Notes: generated by a model from the sequence alone, not told the origin. Shown: positions 15,864 to 25,442, numbered from the stretch's first letter. The stretch: DNA of 64,000 bases from Streptomyces triticisoli (GCF_003270085.1 NZ_QFDQ01000020.1:39616-103615), one strand, 5' to 3'. Program-made: numbers and translations.

Positions 15864-17150
15864 TCAGATCGGCAACGCGACCCGCATCACGAGTCCACCC
15901 CCCTCGCGCGGCTGAGCCGAAATGTGCCCGCCGTGCGCCCTCGCCACGGAGCGGGCGATGGACAGGCCCAGGCCGACGCCCTTGTCGCTGCCCGTGCGCT
16001 CGGTTCGCAGCCGCCTGAAGGGCTCGAAGAGGTTGTCGATCTCGTACGCCGGGACCACCGGCCCGGTGTTCGCGACCACCAGCACCGCCTGCCCGTGCTG
16101 GACATCGGTCACCACCTCCACCCACCCGCCCTCCCGTCGCCCGCCACCACCCTTGTTCGGAAGCGCTTCGCGCTGCACCTCCTCATGGGCAACGTTGTAC
16201 CGCACCGCGTTCTGCACCAGGTTCAGCGCGATCCGCTCCAGCAGTACGCCGTTGCCCTGGACCACCGCCGGCTTGCGCTCGCCGCGGATCCTGACGCCCT
16301 TCGCCTCGGCCTCCGCGTGCACCTGGTCGATGGCCTGGGAGGCCACCTCGGCGAGGTCCACCGGCTTGCGCTCGACTATCTGGTTGTCACTGCGGGCGAG
16401 CAGCAGCAGGCCCTCCACCAGTTGCTCGCTGCGCTCATTGGTGGCCAGCAGGGTCTTGCCGAGCTGCTGCAGCTCCACGGGCGCGTGCGGATCGGACAGC
16501 TGCACCTCCAGGAGCGTGCGGTTGATCGCGAGCGGTGTGCGCAGTTCGTGGGAGGCGTTGCCGACGAAGCGCTGCTGGGCGGTGAAGGCCCGCTGCAGCC
16601 GCTCCAGCATGTCGTCGAAGGTGTCCGCGAGCTCCTTCAGCTCGTCGTCCGGTCCGTCCAGCTCGATCCGCCGGGACAGGTCCGAGCCGGCCACCGCGCG
16701 GGCGGTGCGGGTGATCCGGCCGAGCGGCGCCAGCACCCGGCCGGCCATCGCGTAGCCGAAGGCGAAGGCGATCACGGCGAGGCCGAGCAGCGCCAGCAGA
16801 GAGCGGCTGAGCAGGTCGTCCAGGGCGTGCTGACGCTGCTGGTTCACGCAGTCGTTCATCGCGTGGTTGAGCTGCGTCGCGGTGGTCTGGGTCGGGAAGT
16901 TGCAGTTCTCGCTGGTGACCTGACCCGAGATGATCTTGAAGGGCAGCTCGCTGCCCACCTGCACGGCGTGCGCCGCGAGCAGGTAGATGATCAACAGCAG
17001 CAGGATGCCGGCGATCAGGAACATCCCGCCGTACAGCAGCGTCAGCCGTATCCGGATGGTCGGACGCAGCCACGGGAAGACCGGCTCCGGCCTCCTCGGG
17101 TCCCAGGTGGGCTTCGGGGGCGCCTGGGGCGGCGCCGGGGTCGCGGCCAC
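15864..17150 (-). CDS. cutS: CutS sensor histidine kinase
   Basis: A 428-aa kinase. Two membrane helices (about residues 36-62 and around 140-160) flank an extracytoplasmic sensor of about 75 residues with two cysteines, Cys83 (ENCNFP) and Cys101 (NDCVNQ). HAMP follows, then HisKA with the phospho-His in GNASHELRTPLA and HATPase_c with NLVQNAVRYN and GVGLGLSIARSVA. In S. coelicolor and S. venezuelae CutS is proposed to sense extracytoplasmic redox or protein-folding state through two conserved sensor cysteines (from memory). GTG at 17150 follows the cutR stop by six bases. Confidence 0.9.
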   Translation of the reverse strand: MAATPAPPQAPPKPTWDPRRPEPVFPWLRPTIRIRLTLLYGGMFLIAGILLLLIIYLLAAHAVQVGSELPFKIISGQVTSENCNFPTQTTATQLNHAMNDCVNQQRQHALDDLLSRSLLALLGLAVIAFAFGYAMAGRVLAPLGRITRTARAVAGSDLSRRIELDGPDDELKELADTFDDMLERLQRAFTAQQRFVGNASHELRTPLAINRTLLEVQLSDPHAPVELQQLGKTLLATNERSEQLVEGLLLLARSDNQIVERKPVDLAEVASQAIDQVHAEAEAKGVRIRGERKPAVVQGNGVLLERIALNLVQNAVRYNVAHEEVQREALPNKGGGGRREGGWVEVVTDVQHGQAVLVVANTGPVVPAYEIDNLFEPFRRLRTERTGSDKGVGLGLSIARSVARAHGGHISAQPREGGGLVMRVALPI

Positions 17151-17156
17151 GGCGGA

Positions 17157-17810
17157 TCAGATCCGGTAGCCGGAGCCGGGCACGGTGACGATCACCGGGG
17201 GCTCGCCGAGCTTGCGGCGCAGCGTCATCACCGTGACGCGCACGACGTTGGTGAACGGGTCGGTGTTCTCGTCCCAGGCCTTCTCCAGCAACTGCTCCGC
17301 GGACACCACCGCGCCCTCGTTGCGCATGAGGACCTCCAGGACGGCGAACTCCTTCGGCGCGAGCTGGACCTCCTTGCCCTCGCGGAAGACCTCGCGGCGG
17401 TTCGGGTCGAGCTTGATCCCGGCGCGCTCCAGGACGGGCGGCAGGGGCACGCTGGTACGCCGGCCCAGGGCACGCACGCGCGCCGTCAGCTCGCTGAACG
17501 CGAACGGCTTGGGCAGATAGTCGTCGGCGCCGATCTCCAGGCCCTCCACACGGTCGCTGACGTCGCCGGACGCGGTCAGCATCAGCACGCGGGTGGGCAT
17601 GCCGAGCTCGACGATCCTGCGGCAGACGTCGTCGCCGTGCACCAGGGGGAGGTCGCGGTCGAGGACGACCACGTCGTAGTCGTTGACGCCGATGCGCTCC
17701 AGGGCGGCCGCACCGTCGTACACGACGTCGACGGCCATGGCCTCCCGGCGCAGTCCGGTGGCCACCGCATCGGCGAGCAGTTGCTCGTCCTCGACGACGA
17801 GTACGCGCAC
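17157..17810 (-). CDS. cutR: CutR response regulator
   Basis: A 217-aa OmpR-type regulator, the same length I recall for S. coelicolor CutR. The receiver has EDE at 7-9, the phosphorylated Asp51 (VVVLDRDLPLVHGDD) and Lys in LPKPFAF. The winged-helix domain includes VVRVTVMTLRRKLGEP and ends VPGSGYRI. GTG at 17810 has GGAAGGA about nine bases upstream; an in-frame ATG at 17894 adds an unconserved His/Thr-rich extension. It is co-transcribed with cutS. Known targets involve cell-envelope protein quality control. Confidence 0.9.
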   Translation of the reverse strand: MRVLVVEDEQLLADAVATGLRREAMAVDVVYDGAAALERIGVNDYDVVVLDRDLPLVHGDDVCRRIVELGMPTRVLMLTASGDVSDRVEGLEIGADDYLPKPFAFSELTARVRALGRRTSVPLPPVLERAGIKLDPNRREVFREGKEVQLAPKEFAVLEVLMRNEGAVVSAEQLLEKAWDENTDPFTNVVRVTVMTLRRKLGEPPVIVTVPGSGYRI

Positions 17811-18245
17811 GTCGCTTGTCCTTCCTGTGTCCGCCCGCGCAGCGCCGCTCGGGCACACGCGGGCAGGGGTGTCTTCATGGGTGTGGGTTTCCATCCTGCC
17901 CTTTTCGGCCTAAGTCGGCTGTAAGCCGGGGAAGCGGCCGCCGGGCAAGAGGTGACGGACGGATGAAGGGTGCGGGAATGTCGAATTTTCTCACCGGGTT
18001 GAGGTTTCCGCGGGAGGGAGCCGGGGGAGGACGGCTTTACACCCCGCGATCACGCTCTGCATGTGCCGCACCACCATGTGGTACTCCGCGATCCGCTTGC
18101 GCAGAGTGGGTGTGGGTGTCCGGCGCCGTCGCCGCCCTGCAGGGCAACACTGGGCAGCACTGGGCACCTGCTGAGACGTGATCGCCCCTTCCGAACGGCA
18201 CACCCCCGTGCCACCGACCCACGACCCAGGACGAGGGGGCGCAGC
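17811..18245. other. 435-bp gap upstream of cutR with a possible coding scrap
   Basis: The cutR promoter should lie here. On the minus strand about 18000-18110 reads RKRIAEYHMVVRHMQSVIAG, which looks like an amphipathic helix rather than shadow sequence, but there is no credible start or domain. It may be the remnant of a lost gene. A short direct repeat CACTGGGCA occurs twice around 18150-18168. Confidence 0.35.
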
Positions 18246-18419
18246 ATGGACGCATTCACCGCAGGACTTCTGCAGCGCATAAAGGCGACCGAGTCCGACC
18301 TGACGCGGGCTCGTGACGAGGGCGACGACTTCCTCGTCGAGGTTGAGCTGGGCGAACTCGACGACCTGCGCCGCCTCGCCGCCGAACACGGTGTGGAGGT
18401 CGGCGCGTCTGGCGTCTGA
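18246..18419 (+). CDS. Small conserved helical protein (57 aa)
   Basis: ATG at 18246 opens a 57-aa protein (MDAFTAGLLQRIKATESDLT...) with alternating acidic and hydrophobic residues, predicted to be two short helices and no membrane span. The frame ends in TGA and is followed within 15 bases by a strong hairpin, supporting a real monocistronic gene. I recall similar short Streptomyces proteins but no function. Confidence 0.7.
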   Translation: MDAFTAGLLQRIKATESDLTRARDEGDDFLVEVELGELDDLRRLAAEHGVEVGASGV

Positions 18420-18431
18420 TCAGCCTGTATG

Positions 18432-18477
18432 CGAGTGGGGTCCCGGCGAATCCAGCGCCGGGACCCCACTCGTTCTT
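18432..18477 (+). terminator. Hairpin terminator after the 57-aa gene
   Basis: A perfect 17-bp stem (18432-18448 with 18456-18472), 7-nt loop, followed by TTCTT. It also lies at the end of the convergent inositol monophosphatase gene and may serve both. Confidence 0.8.
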
Positions 18478-18511
18478 GGGCTTGCTCGGCCATGGGGGCT
18501 TGAGTGGGCCC

Positions 18512-19327
18512 TCAGTCGTGCCAGGCTCCGAACTCGTCCAGGAGCCGCTGAAGCGGCTCGAAGACGCCAGGAGTGGCCGCTACCGTCAGGTCGCCCGACG
18601 GGGGCTCTCCCGGGCGGCCGCCCGTCAGTGCGCCCGCCTCTCTGGCGATCAGGTCGCCCGCTGCGAAGTCCCAGGCGTTCAGGCCGCGCTCGTAGTAGCC
18701 GTCGAGGCGGCCGGCCGCCAGGTCGCAGAGGTCCACCGCGGCCGAGCCGCTGCGCCGGATGTCGCGCAGTCGCGGGATCAGGCGGCGGGCGACGTCGGCC
18801 TGGTGGGTGCGGACCTCGGTGACGTAGTTGAAGCCGGTGGCGACCAGGGCCTGGTCCAGAGGCGGTGCGGGGCGGCAGGCGAGCTTGCGCTCGCCGGCCC
18901 AGTTTCCGGTGGCCCAGGCGCCGCGGCCGCGTATGGCGCGGAAGGTCTCGCCACGCATCGGGGCGGCCACGACACCCACGACGACCTCGCCGTCCTGTTC
19001 GGCCGCGATGGACACCGCCCAGGTCGGCAGGGAGTAGAGGTAGTTCACCGTGCCGTCGAGCGGGTCTATCACCCAGCGGATGCCGCTCGTGCCCTCGGTG
19101 GCGGCGCCCTCCTCCCCGAGGAAGCCGTCGTCGGGGCGCCGGTCGGCGATCAGGCCGGTGATCAGCTTCTCGGCGGCGATGTCCATCTCGGTGACGACGT
19201 CGATCGGGCTGGACTTGGTGGCGGCCACCGCGAGGTCGGCCGGGCGGCCGTCCCGGAGTAGCTCTCCGGCCCGTGCGGCGGCCTGGAGGGCGAGCTGCAG
19301 CAGCTCCGTGTGCAGGGCGTCGGTCAC
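18512..19327 (-). CDS. suhB: Inositol monophosphatase family protein (SuhB-like)
   Basis: A 271-aa Mg2+-dependent phosphatase of the IMPase/FBPase superfamily. The metal-binding signature FLGEEG...WVIDPLDGTVNYLYSLPTWAVS near residue 85 and the second motif NAWDFAAGDLIAREAG near residue 220 are both intact. Likely substrates are inositol 1-phosphate or related sugar phosphates. GTG at 19327 has GAGGAG five bases upstream and lies eight bases after the ferrochelatase stop. Rv2701c suhB occupies the same place in M. tuberculosis. Confidence 0.88.
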   Translation of the reverse strand: MTDALHTELLQLALQAAARAGELLRDGRPADLAVAATKSSPIDVVTEMDIAAEKLITGLIADRRPDDGFLGEEGAATEGTSGIRWVIDPLDGTVNYLYSLPTWAVSIAAEQDGEVVVGVVAAPMRGETFRAIRGRGAWATGNWAGERKLACRPAPPLDQALVATGFNYVTEVRTHQADVARRLIPRLRDIRRSGSAAVDLCDLAAGRLDGYYERGLNAWDFAAGDLIAREAGALTGGRPGEPPSGDLTVAATPGVFEPLQRLLDEFGAWHD

Positions 19328-19335
19328 AGGGCTCC

Positions 19336-20463
19336 TCACGCGAAGGGGCTGTCGGCGCCCGCGGCGGCGGGGCGGGGCGCGCGCGCCGGGCAGCAGCCCA
19401 CCGGGCAGAGGTTGTGGCTCGGGCCCAGGGCGCCCAGGGCGCACGGTGTGACCTGCTGCCCGCGCTCGGTGGCGGCGCGCTCCACGATCAGGTCGCGGAC
19501 GGCGGCGGCGAAGCGCGGGTCGGCGCCGACGGTGGCCGAGCGGCGCACCGGCAGGCCCAGCTCGTCGGCCTTGTCCTTGGCCTCCGTGTCGAGGTCGTAG
19601 ATGACCTCCATGTGGTCGGAGACGAAGCCGATGGGCGCCATGACGACCGCCGGGACGCCGGCCGCGTGCCGCTCCTCGAGGTGGTCGCAGATGTCGGGCT
19701 CGAGCCACGGGATGTGCGGGGCGCCGGAGCGGGACTGGTAGACGAGCTGCCAGGGGTGGTCGACGCCGGTGCGCTCGCGGACGGCGTCGGCGATCAGCTG
19801 GGACACGTCCAGGTGCTGGCGGACGTACGCCCCGCCGTCGCCGTGCTCCTCCACGGGGCCGGAGGTGTCCGCGGCGGAGTTCGGGATCGAGTGGGTGCAG
19901 AAGGCGATGTGCGCGCCGTCGCGGACGTCCTCGGGGAGGTCGGCGAGGGACTCGATCACACCGTCGATCATGGGCTCGAGGAACCCGGGGTGGTTGAAGT
20001 AGTGCCGCAGCTTGTCGACCTTCGGCAGCTCCAGGCCCTCGTCCCGCAGGGCGCCGAGGGCGTTCGCGAGGTCCTCGCGGTACTGGCGGCAGCCGGAGTA
20101 GGAGGCGTAGGCGCTGGTGGCGAAGACCACGATGCGGCGGTGGCCGTCGCGGACCATCTCCCGCAGGGTGTCGGTGAGGTAGGGCGCCCAGTTGCGGTTG
20201 CCCCAGTAGACCGGCAGGTTCAGACCGTGGTCGGCGAAGTCCTTGCGGAGGGCGGCCAGCAGGTCACGGTTCTGGTCGTTGATGGGGCTGACACCGCCGA
20301 ACAGGAAGTAGTGCTCGCCGACCTCCTTCAGGCGTTCGGTGGGGATACCGCGCCCCCGCGTCACGTTCTCCAGGAACGGGATCACGTCGTCCGGCCCCTC
20401 GGGGCCGCCGAACGAGAGCAGGAGCAGGGCGTCGTACGGGGTGGGATCGAGCACGTCAGGCAT
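19336..20463 (-). CDS. hemH: Ferrochelatase (coproporphyrin III type)
   Basis: A 375-aa enzyme inserting Fe2+ into the porphyrin in the coproporphyrin-dependent haem route of Actinobacteria. [21 protein letters not shown] opens the fold; the active-site His is in AFCTHSIP and the second catalytic region is [16 protein letters not shown]. The C-terminus carries a cysteine cluster ([19 protein letters not shown]), which with an internal Cys binds the 2Fe-2S cluster typical of actinobacterial forms. ATG at 20463 gives [14 protein letters not shown], with GCAGGA upstream. Confidence 0.93.
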   Translation of the reverse strand: MPDVLDPTPYDALLLLSFGGPEGPDDVIPFLENVTRGRGIPTERLKEVGEHYFLFGGVSPINDQNRDLLAALRKDFADHGLNLPVYWGNRNWAPYLTDTLREMVRDGHRRIVVFATSAYASYSGCRQYREDLANALGALRDEGLELPKVDKLRHYFNHPGFLEPMIDGVIESLADLPEDVRDGAHIAFCTHSIPNSAADTSGPVEEHGDGGAYVRQHLDVSQLIADAVRERTGVDHPWQLVYQSRSGAPHIPWLEPDICDHLEERHAAGVPAVVMAPIGFVSDHMEVIYDLDTEAKDKADELGLPVRRSATVGADPRFAAAVRDLIVERAATERGQQVTPCALGALGPSHNLCPVGCCPARAPRPAAAGADSPFA

Positions 20464-20582
20464 GTCTCGATCCTGCCACTTCCCACTGACAGCCGAGATC
20501 CCGACCCGCACAGAGCGGCGCACTTGTAAGCTGTATCAGCTTTCTTCACGCCTTACCGGACAACCGGCTTCCCGGAGACCCT

Positions 20583-21821
20583 GTGCCCAGCCCCTACCGT
20601 GCCCTGTTCGCCGCCCCCGGCTCCAGGGGTTTCTCCGCCGCGGGGTTCATCGGCCGGATGCCCCTGTCGATGATGGGCATCGGCGTGGTGACGATGATCT
20701 CCGAGCTCACCGGGCGCTACGGGCTCGCGGGCGCGCTGTCGGCCACCATCGCGCTGGCCGCCGCCCTCATCGGACCGCAGATATCCCGGCTGGTCGACCA
20801 GTACGGACAGCGCCGGGTGCTGCGGCCCGCGACGCTCGTCTCGCTGACCGCCGCGACGGGGCTGCTGCTCGCCACGTCCTTCCGGTGGCCGGACTGGGTG
20901 CTGTTCGTGTGCGCCGCCGGGATCGGCTCGGTGCCGAGTCTGGGCGCGATGGTCCGCGCCCGCTGGGCGGCCCTGTACCGGGGGACTCCGCAGCTGCACA
21001 CCGCCTACTCGTTCGAGTCGGTGGTGGACGAGGTCTGCTTCATCTTCGGGCCGATCGTCTCCATCGGGCTGTCGACGGCCTGGTTCCCGGAGGCGGGGCC
21101 GCTGCTGGCCGCCTGTTTCCTGGCGGTGGGCGTGTTCTGGCTGACCGCGCAGCGCGCCACCGAGCCCGAGCCGCACCCGCGCGAGCAGCGCGGCGGCGGT
21201 TCGGCCCTGCGGGCAGGCGGACTGCAGGTGCTGGTGTCCACCTTCGTGGCCACCGGGGCGATCTTCGGGGCGGTGGACGTGGTCACCGTGGCCTTCGCCG
21301 ACGAGCGGGGCCACAAGGGCGCCGCGAGCATCGTGCTCGCCACGTGCGCGGTGGGGTCCTGCACGGCGGGGATCGTCTTCGGACTGCTGCGCTTCGCGGG
21401 GCCGCCCGCCCGCCGCTGGCTGCTGGGCGTATGTGCGATGGCCGTGAGTATGATCCCCCTCCTACTGGTCGGAAACCTGCCGTTTCTGGCCGTGGCGCTG
21501 TTCGTTGCGGGCCTGTCCTTCGCTCCCACGATGATCACGACGATGGCCCTCGTCGAAGAGCACGTACCACGCACGCAGCTGACCGAGGGCATGACCTGGG
21601 TGAGCACCGGGCTGGCGGTCGGGGTGGCGCTCGGCTCCTCGGTGGCCGGCTGGGTGATCGACGCGGCCGGCGCGCGGGCCGGGTACGGGGTTCCGGTGGT
21701 GTCCGGGGCCGTCGCGGTCGCGGTCGGTTTCCTCGGGTACCGCCGGCTCAGCAGGCCGGCTCCGGGTCGGGGAGGCTCCGTTGAGCAGCACGACGAGCAC
21801 GAAGAACGGCACATGGCGTAA
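20583..21821 (+). CDS. MFS transporter
   Basis: A 412-aa protein with 12 predicted membrane spans in two halves. The loop between helices 2 and 3 reads SRLVDQYGQRRVLRP, a variant of the MFS G-x-x-x-D-x-x-G-R-R motif. GTG at 20583 has GGAG upstream. The last 41 bases overlap the start of the sugar-lactone oxidase gene in another frame, so the two are coupled. The substrate cannot be predicted; an efflux or sugar exporter is possible. Confidence 0.85.
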   Translation: MPSPYRALFAAPGSRGFSAAGFIGRMPLSMMGIGVVTMISELTGRYGLAGALSATIALAAALIGPQISRLVDQYGQRRVLRPATLVSLTAATGLLLATSFRWPDWVLFVCAAGIGSVPSLGAMVRARWAALYRGTPQLHTAYSFESVVDEVCFIFGPIVSIGLSTAWFPEAGPLLAACFLAVGVFWLTAQRATEPEPHPREQRGGGSALRAGGLQVLVSTFVATGAIFGAVDVVTVAFADERGHKGAASIVLATCAVGSCTAGIVFGLLRFAGPPARRWLLGVCAMAVSMIPLLLVGNLPFLAVALFVAGLSFAPTMITTMALVEEHVPRTQLTEGMTWVSTGLAVGVALGSSVAGWVIDAAGARAGYGVPVVSGAVAVAVGFLGYRRLSRPAPGRGGSVEQHDEHEERHMA

Positions 21822-23100
21822 CTGGGGCGGCAACGTCGGTGCCCGCCCCGCGCGCGAGGTCACGCCGGCCTCCGTGGAGGAGCTGGCGGCGGCCGTACGG
21901 AAGGCCGCCGAGGACGACCTGAGGGTGAAGGCCGTCGGCACCGGTCACTCGTTCACGTCCATCGCGGCGACGGACGGCGTCATGGTCCGCCCGGACCTGC
22001 TGACCGGCATACGCGGGATCGACCGCGACGCCATGACGGTCACCGTGGAGGCCGGCACTCCGCTCAAGAGACTCAATGTCGCTCTCGCGCGCGAGGGCCT
22101 GTCGCTCACCAACATGGGCGACATCATGGAGCAGACGGTGTCCGGGGCGACCAGCACCGGCACCCACGGCACGGGGCGCGAGTCGGCCTCGATCGCCACC
22201 CAGATCAAGGGCCTGGAGCTGGTCACGGCGGACGGCTCGGTGCTCACCTGCTCGGAGAAGGAGAATCCCGAGGTCTTCGCGGCCGCGCGCATCGGACTGG
22301 GCGCCCTCGGGATCGTCACGGCGATCACCTTCGCCGTCGAGCCCGTCTTCCTGCTCACCGCGCGCGAGGAGCCGATGGCGCTCGAGCGGGTGCTCGCGGA
22401 GTTCGACCAGCTCTGGGCGGAGAACGAGCACTTCGAGTTCTACTGGTTCCCGCACACCGGCAACACCAACACCAAGCGGAACAACCGCAGCGCCGGACCC
22501 GAGCAGCCGGTCGGGCAGCTGTCCGGCTGGTTCGAGGACGAGTTCCTCTCCAACGGCGTCTTCCAGGTGGCCAACTGGGTGGGCCGCGCCGTGCCCGCCA
22601 CCATCCCGTCGATCGCGCAGATCTCCAGCCGGGCACTGTCCGCGCGGACGTACACCGACATCCCCTACAGGGTCTTCACCTCCCCGCGCCGGGTGCGCTT
22701 CGTGGAGATGGAGTACGCCGTCCCACGTGCGGCCCTGGTGGACACGCTGCGCGAACTGAAGGCGATGGTCGACCGCTCCGGCCTGCGGGTGAGCTTCCCG
22801 GTGGAGGTGCGCACCGCTCCGGCCGACGACATCACCCTGTCCACCGCCTCGGGCCGCGACAGCGCGTACGTGGCGGTCCACATGTTCCGGGGCACCCCCT
22901 ACCAGCGGTACTTCACCGCCGCCGAGCGCCTCTTCACCGCGCACGAGGGCCGTCCGCACTGGGGCAAGATCCACACCCGGGACGCCGACTACTTCGCCGG
23001 CGTCTATCCGCGCTTCGCCGAGTTCACGGCGCTGCGGGACCGGCTGGATCCCCGGCGCCGGTTCCAGAACGACTACTTGCGGCGGGTGCTGGGGGCGTAG
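21781..23100 (+). CDS. FAD-linked sugar-1,4-lactone / alditol oxidase family protein
   Basis: A 439-aa oxidase of the ALO/VAO superfamily. The N-terminal FAD domain contains VKAVGTGHSFTSIA, whose His is in the position used for covalent FAD attachment in S. coelicolor AldO, and SGATSTGTHGTG. The C-terminal ALO domain ends with the hallmark HWGKIH motif. The start is TTG at 21781, five bases after GGGAGG and inside the MFS gene. It should oxidise a sugar lactone or polyol with O2 or another acceptor. Its last 77 bases overlap the 3' end of the convergent membrane-protein gene. Confidence 0.86.
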   Translation: MSSTTSTKNGTWRNWGGNVGARPAREVTPASVEELAAAVRKAAEDDLRVKAVGTGHSFTSIAATDGVMVRPDLLTGIRGIDRDAMTVTVEAGTPLKRLNVALAREGLSLTNMGDIMEQTVSGATSTGTHGTGRESASIATQIKGLELVTADGSVLTCSEKENPEVFAAARIGLGALGIVTAITFAVEPVFLLTAREEPMALERVLAEFDQLWAENEHFEFYWFPHTGNTNTKRNNRSAGPEQPVGQLSGWFEDEFLSNGVFQVANWVGRAVPATIPSIAQISSRALSARTYTDIPYRVFTSPRRVRFVEMEYAVPRAALVDTLRELKAMVDRSGLRVSFPVEVRTAPADDITLSTASGRDSAYVAVHMFRGTPYQRYFTAAERLFTAHEGRPHWGKIHTRDADYFAGVYPRFAEFTALRDRLDPRRRFQNDYLRRVLGA

Positions 23101-23857
23101 CGGTCGCGGTGGGGGCCGGGGCGGTGGTGCCGGTGCCGGCCGGGTCGTCCGCTCCGGTGCTCCCGGTGTCCGTACTACCCGTGCTCCCCGGGTTCCCCGG
23201 GCTCCCCGTGGGTTCCGGTGCCGGCGTCGGGCTCACCTCCGTAACGCTGTCCGTGTGGCCGGAGTCGGTGTCGCCCCGTGGTGTCCCTGCGTCGGTCCCG
23301 GCCGGAGGAGTCCGCGTCGGGGAGGACTCGGGCGCCGGGTCGCCCGGCTCCCGCGAGGAAGAAGGGTGGTCGCCGGTCACGACCTCGCCGACCGTCGTTC
23401 CCCTGCCGCCGCTGAAGGTGCTGCCCGACACCAGTTCGTACGCGGTGATGCCGACCAGGGTGAGCCCGAAGACGAGGGCGGCCGCGAGCACGGGCCGCTT
23501 CCAGCTCCTGCCGCGGGCACGGTGGACGGTCCCCTCGGTGAACTCGCCGGGCGGCGGCGGGGTCCGCCCGGCGGGGACGGACATGGCAACCGGCCTGGCG
23601 GCGGCGGCCTTCTCCCGCAACTGCTCGCCGGTGTGCCGGAAGAAGTGCTGGAAGACCGGGCCGCCGCAGGTGGCGATGACACTGACGACACCGGCCCCGA
23701 GGATCGTGCCGTAGACGCCGAAGGAGGAGGCGAGTTTCGCGGCCACCACCGCCGCGACGGCGCTGCCCGCGACTTGAGGCACGGTCAGGTCGATCCGCCG
23801 TCTCCTCGCCTCCTCCCCCACACTCGACCCACCATCACCATCGGGCCTTTCGCGCAT
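23024..23857 (-). CDS. Single-span membrane protein with Pro/Thr/Gly-rich extracytoplasmic tail
   Basis: A 277-aa protein. A Gly/Ala/Val-rich membrane-associating region lies at about residues 25-70, a clear membrane helix (VLAAALVFGLTLVGITAYEL) at about 122-141, and a 130-residue low-complexity tail rich in Pro, Thr, Ser and Gly (NPGSTGSTDTGSTGADD) that should face outward. ATG at 23857 is preferred over 23887 (no ribosome site). The tail coding sequence runs 77 bases into the convergent oxidase gene. Function unknown; the cell-wall-spanning type of tail is common in Streptomyces envelope proteins. Confidence 0.7.
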   Translation of the reverse strand: MRERPDGDGGSSVGEEARRRRIDLTVPQVAGSAVAAVVAAKLASSFGVYGTILGAGVVSVIATCGGPVFQHFFRHTGEQLREKAAAARPVAMSVPAGRTPPPPGEFTEGTVHRARGRSWKRPVLAAALVFGLTLVGITAYELVSGSTFSGGRGTTVGEVVTGDHPSSSREPGDPAPESSPTRTPPAGTDAGTPRGDTDSGHTDSVTEVSPTPAPEPTGSPGNPGSTGSTDTGSTGADDPAGTGTTAPAPTATATPPAPAASSRSGTGAGDPAGPAAP

Positions 23858-24354
23858 TCCCGGACCTTGCCTCCCTCTGTCGCACATGCGTACATGGCCG
23901 CATCTTTCGTGTGTGATCAGCCGACTGCACGAGAAAGGGACGTACGGACGAAACCGTTAGTTCCGTTTCCGGTGATTACGTGAAATACGCCACGTTCGTG
24001 ATCGAAAAAATTGGTCAGGGCCGGTCAAGTCCCACCCCTTGCCAGAAGTTGGGCGGCGCGCCCATCCACGCACATGGTCCAAATGGAGTACCGTTGTGAG
24101 CCCTGGGCCCGGCCTCCCTTCGGGGTGTCCGCGGCCCGGCTGGACCGCCGGGAGGGAGCTGGTTGCACAGGGTGACGGAGTTGGTCACTTAGCGTTGTCA
24201 ACAGGTAACCGTGCCATAACGGCGATCCAGGGCCCCCGCCCGACACGCCGGGCAACTCGGCAAGGTTGTGGCAGGCTGCACCCGGGCAGGCCACACTCGA
24301 CTAGCGGAAGCAGCGACGCACGTGACGTCGGCAGGCACCACCCGGGAGGTCCCC
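23858..24354. promoter_or_regulatory. Divergent intergenic region before sepH
   Basis: About 500 bp with no gene. It must hold the promoters of the membrane-protein gene (leftward) and sepH (rightward). I see AT-richer patches near 23960-24015 but no element I can name with confidence. The sepH ribosome site GGGAGG lies just before its ATG. Confidence 0.4.
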
Positions 24355-25392
24355 ATGCCCGAACTGCGTGTCGTGGCCGTCTCCAATGACGGCACACGGC
24401 TGGTGCTGAAGGCTGCGGACAGCACGGAGTACACGCTTCCGATCGACGAACGGCTCCGTGCCGCCGTGCGCGGCGACCGTCCCCGCCTCGGCCAGATCGA
24501 GATCGAGGTGGAGAGCCATCTCCGCCCCCGCGACATCCAGGCACGGATACGGGCCGGCGCGTCCGCGGAAGAGGTCGCCCAGCTCGCCGGCATCCCCGTC
24601 GACCGGGTACGGCGCTTCGAGGGCCCCGTACTCGCCGAGCGCGCCTTCATGGCCGAGCGTGCCCGCAAGACCCCGGTCCGCCGCCCCGGCGAGAACTCCG
24701 GCCCGCCGCTCGGCGAGGCCGTCCAGGAGCGGCTGTTGCTGCGCGGCGCCGAGAAGGACACCGTCCAGTGGGACTCCTGGCGGCGCGACGACGGCACGTG
24801 GGAAGTACTGCTGGTCTACCGGGTCGCGGGCGAACCGCACTCGGCGAGCTGGACGTACGACCCGCCGCGCCGCCTGGTGCAGGCCGTCGACGACGAGGCG
24901 CGCGCCCTGATCGGCGAGTCCGACGACCTCGGCGCCCCGGAGCCCACCTTTCCGTTCGTGCCGCGCATCGCGCGTCTGCCGCGCGAGCGCTCCTTCGACC
25001 GGGACAAGGACCGTGACCGCGACCGTCCGATGCTGCCCGCGCAGGCCCCCGAGCCGGCCGAGGAGAGCACGGGCGAGCGCGACTCGCTGACCAGCCTGCT
25101 GGAGGCGGTGCCGAGCTTCCGCGGCGACCTGGTGGTGCCCGAGCGGGCGCCGGATCCCCTGGAGGAGCCCACACAGGAACCTGAGGTGGAGGAGCCCCCG
25201 GCCCCCGCGGCCTCCGCCGGGGCGGCCTACGCGGACGTCCTCATGCCGCGCTCCGTCAGCAGCCACCGCGACCGCCTGATCGGTGCCACCGACCGCCAGG
25301 CGGAGGCGGACGGCGTCCGCCCCGGCCGCCGGGCCGCTGTCCCGAGCTGGGACGAGATCGTCTTCGGCACACGCCGCAAGAAGCAGGAGTAG
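24355..25392 (+). CDS. sepH: SepH cell-division regulator (DUF3071)
   Basis: A 345-aa protein. The N-terminal DUF3071 domain (MPELRVVAVSNDGTRLVLKA through about residue 170) contains a helix-turn-helix-like segment (AEEVAQLAGIPVDRVRRFEG). A long acidic, Pro-rich disordered linker follows, and a short conserved end PSWDEIVFGTRRKKQE. SepH (SCO5855) binds FtsZ and stimulates filament assembly during sporulation septation; the N-terminal domain makes the FtsZ contact (from memory). ATG at 24355 has GGGAGG five bases upstream. A hairpin follows the stop. Confidence 0.93.
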   Translation: MPELRVVAVSNDGTRLVLKAADSTEYTLPIDERLRAAVRGDRPRLGQIEIEVESHLRPRDIQARIRAGASAEEVAQLAGIPVDRVRRFEGPVLAERAFMAERARKTPVRRPGENSGPPLGEAVQERLLLRGAEKDTVQWDSWRRDDGTWEVLLVYRVAGEPHSASWTYDPPRRLVQAVDDEARALIGESDDLGAPEPTFPFVPRIARLPRERSFDRDKDRDRDRPMLPAQAPEPAEESTGERDSLTSLLEAVPSFRGDLVVPERAPDPLEEPTQEPEVEEPPAPAASAGAAYADVLMPRSVSSHRDRLIGATDRQAEADGVRPGRRAAVPSWDEIVFGTRRKKQE

Positions 25393-25401
25393 CGGGGCCG
25401 T

Positions 25402-25442
25402 GGAGGGGAGGACCGCGCCTGCCGGGTGCGGTCCTCCCCTCC
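25402..25442 (+). terminator. Hairpin terminator after sepH
   Basis: A 15-bp perfect stem (25402-25416 with 25428-25442) around an 11-nt loop, ten bases after the sepH stop. No strong T run. Confidence 0.75.
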
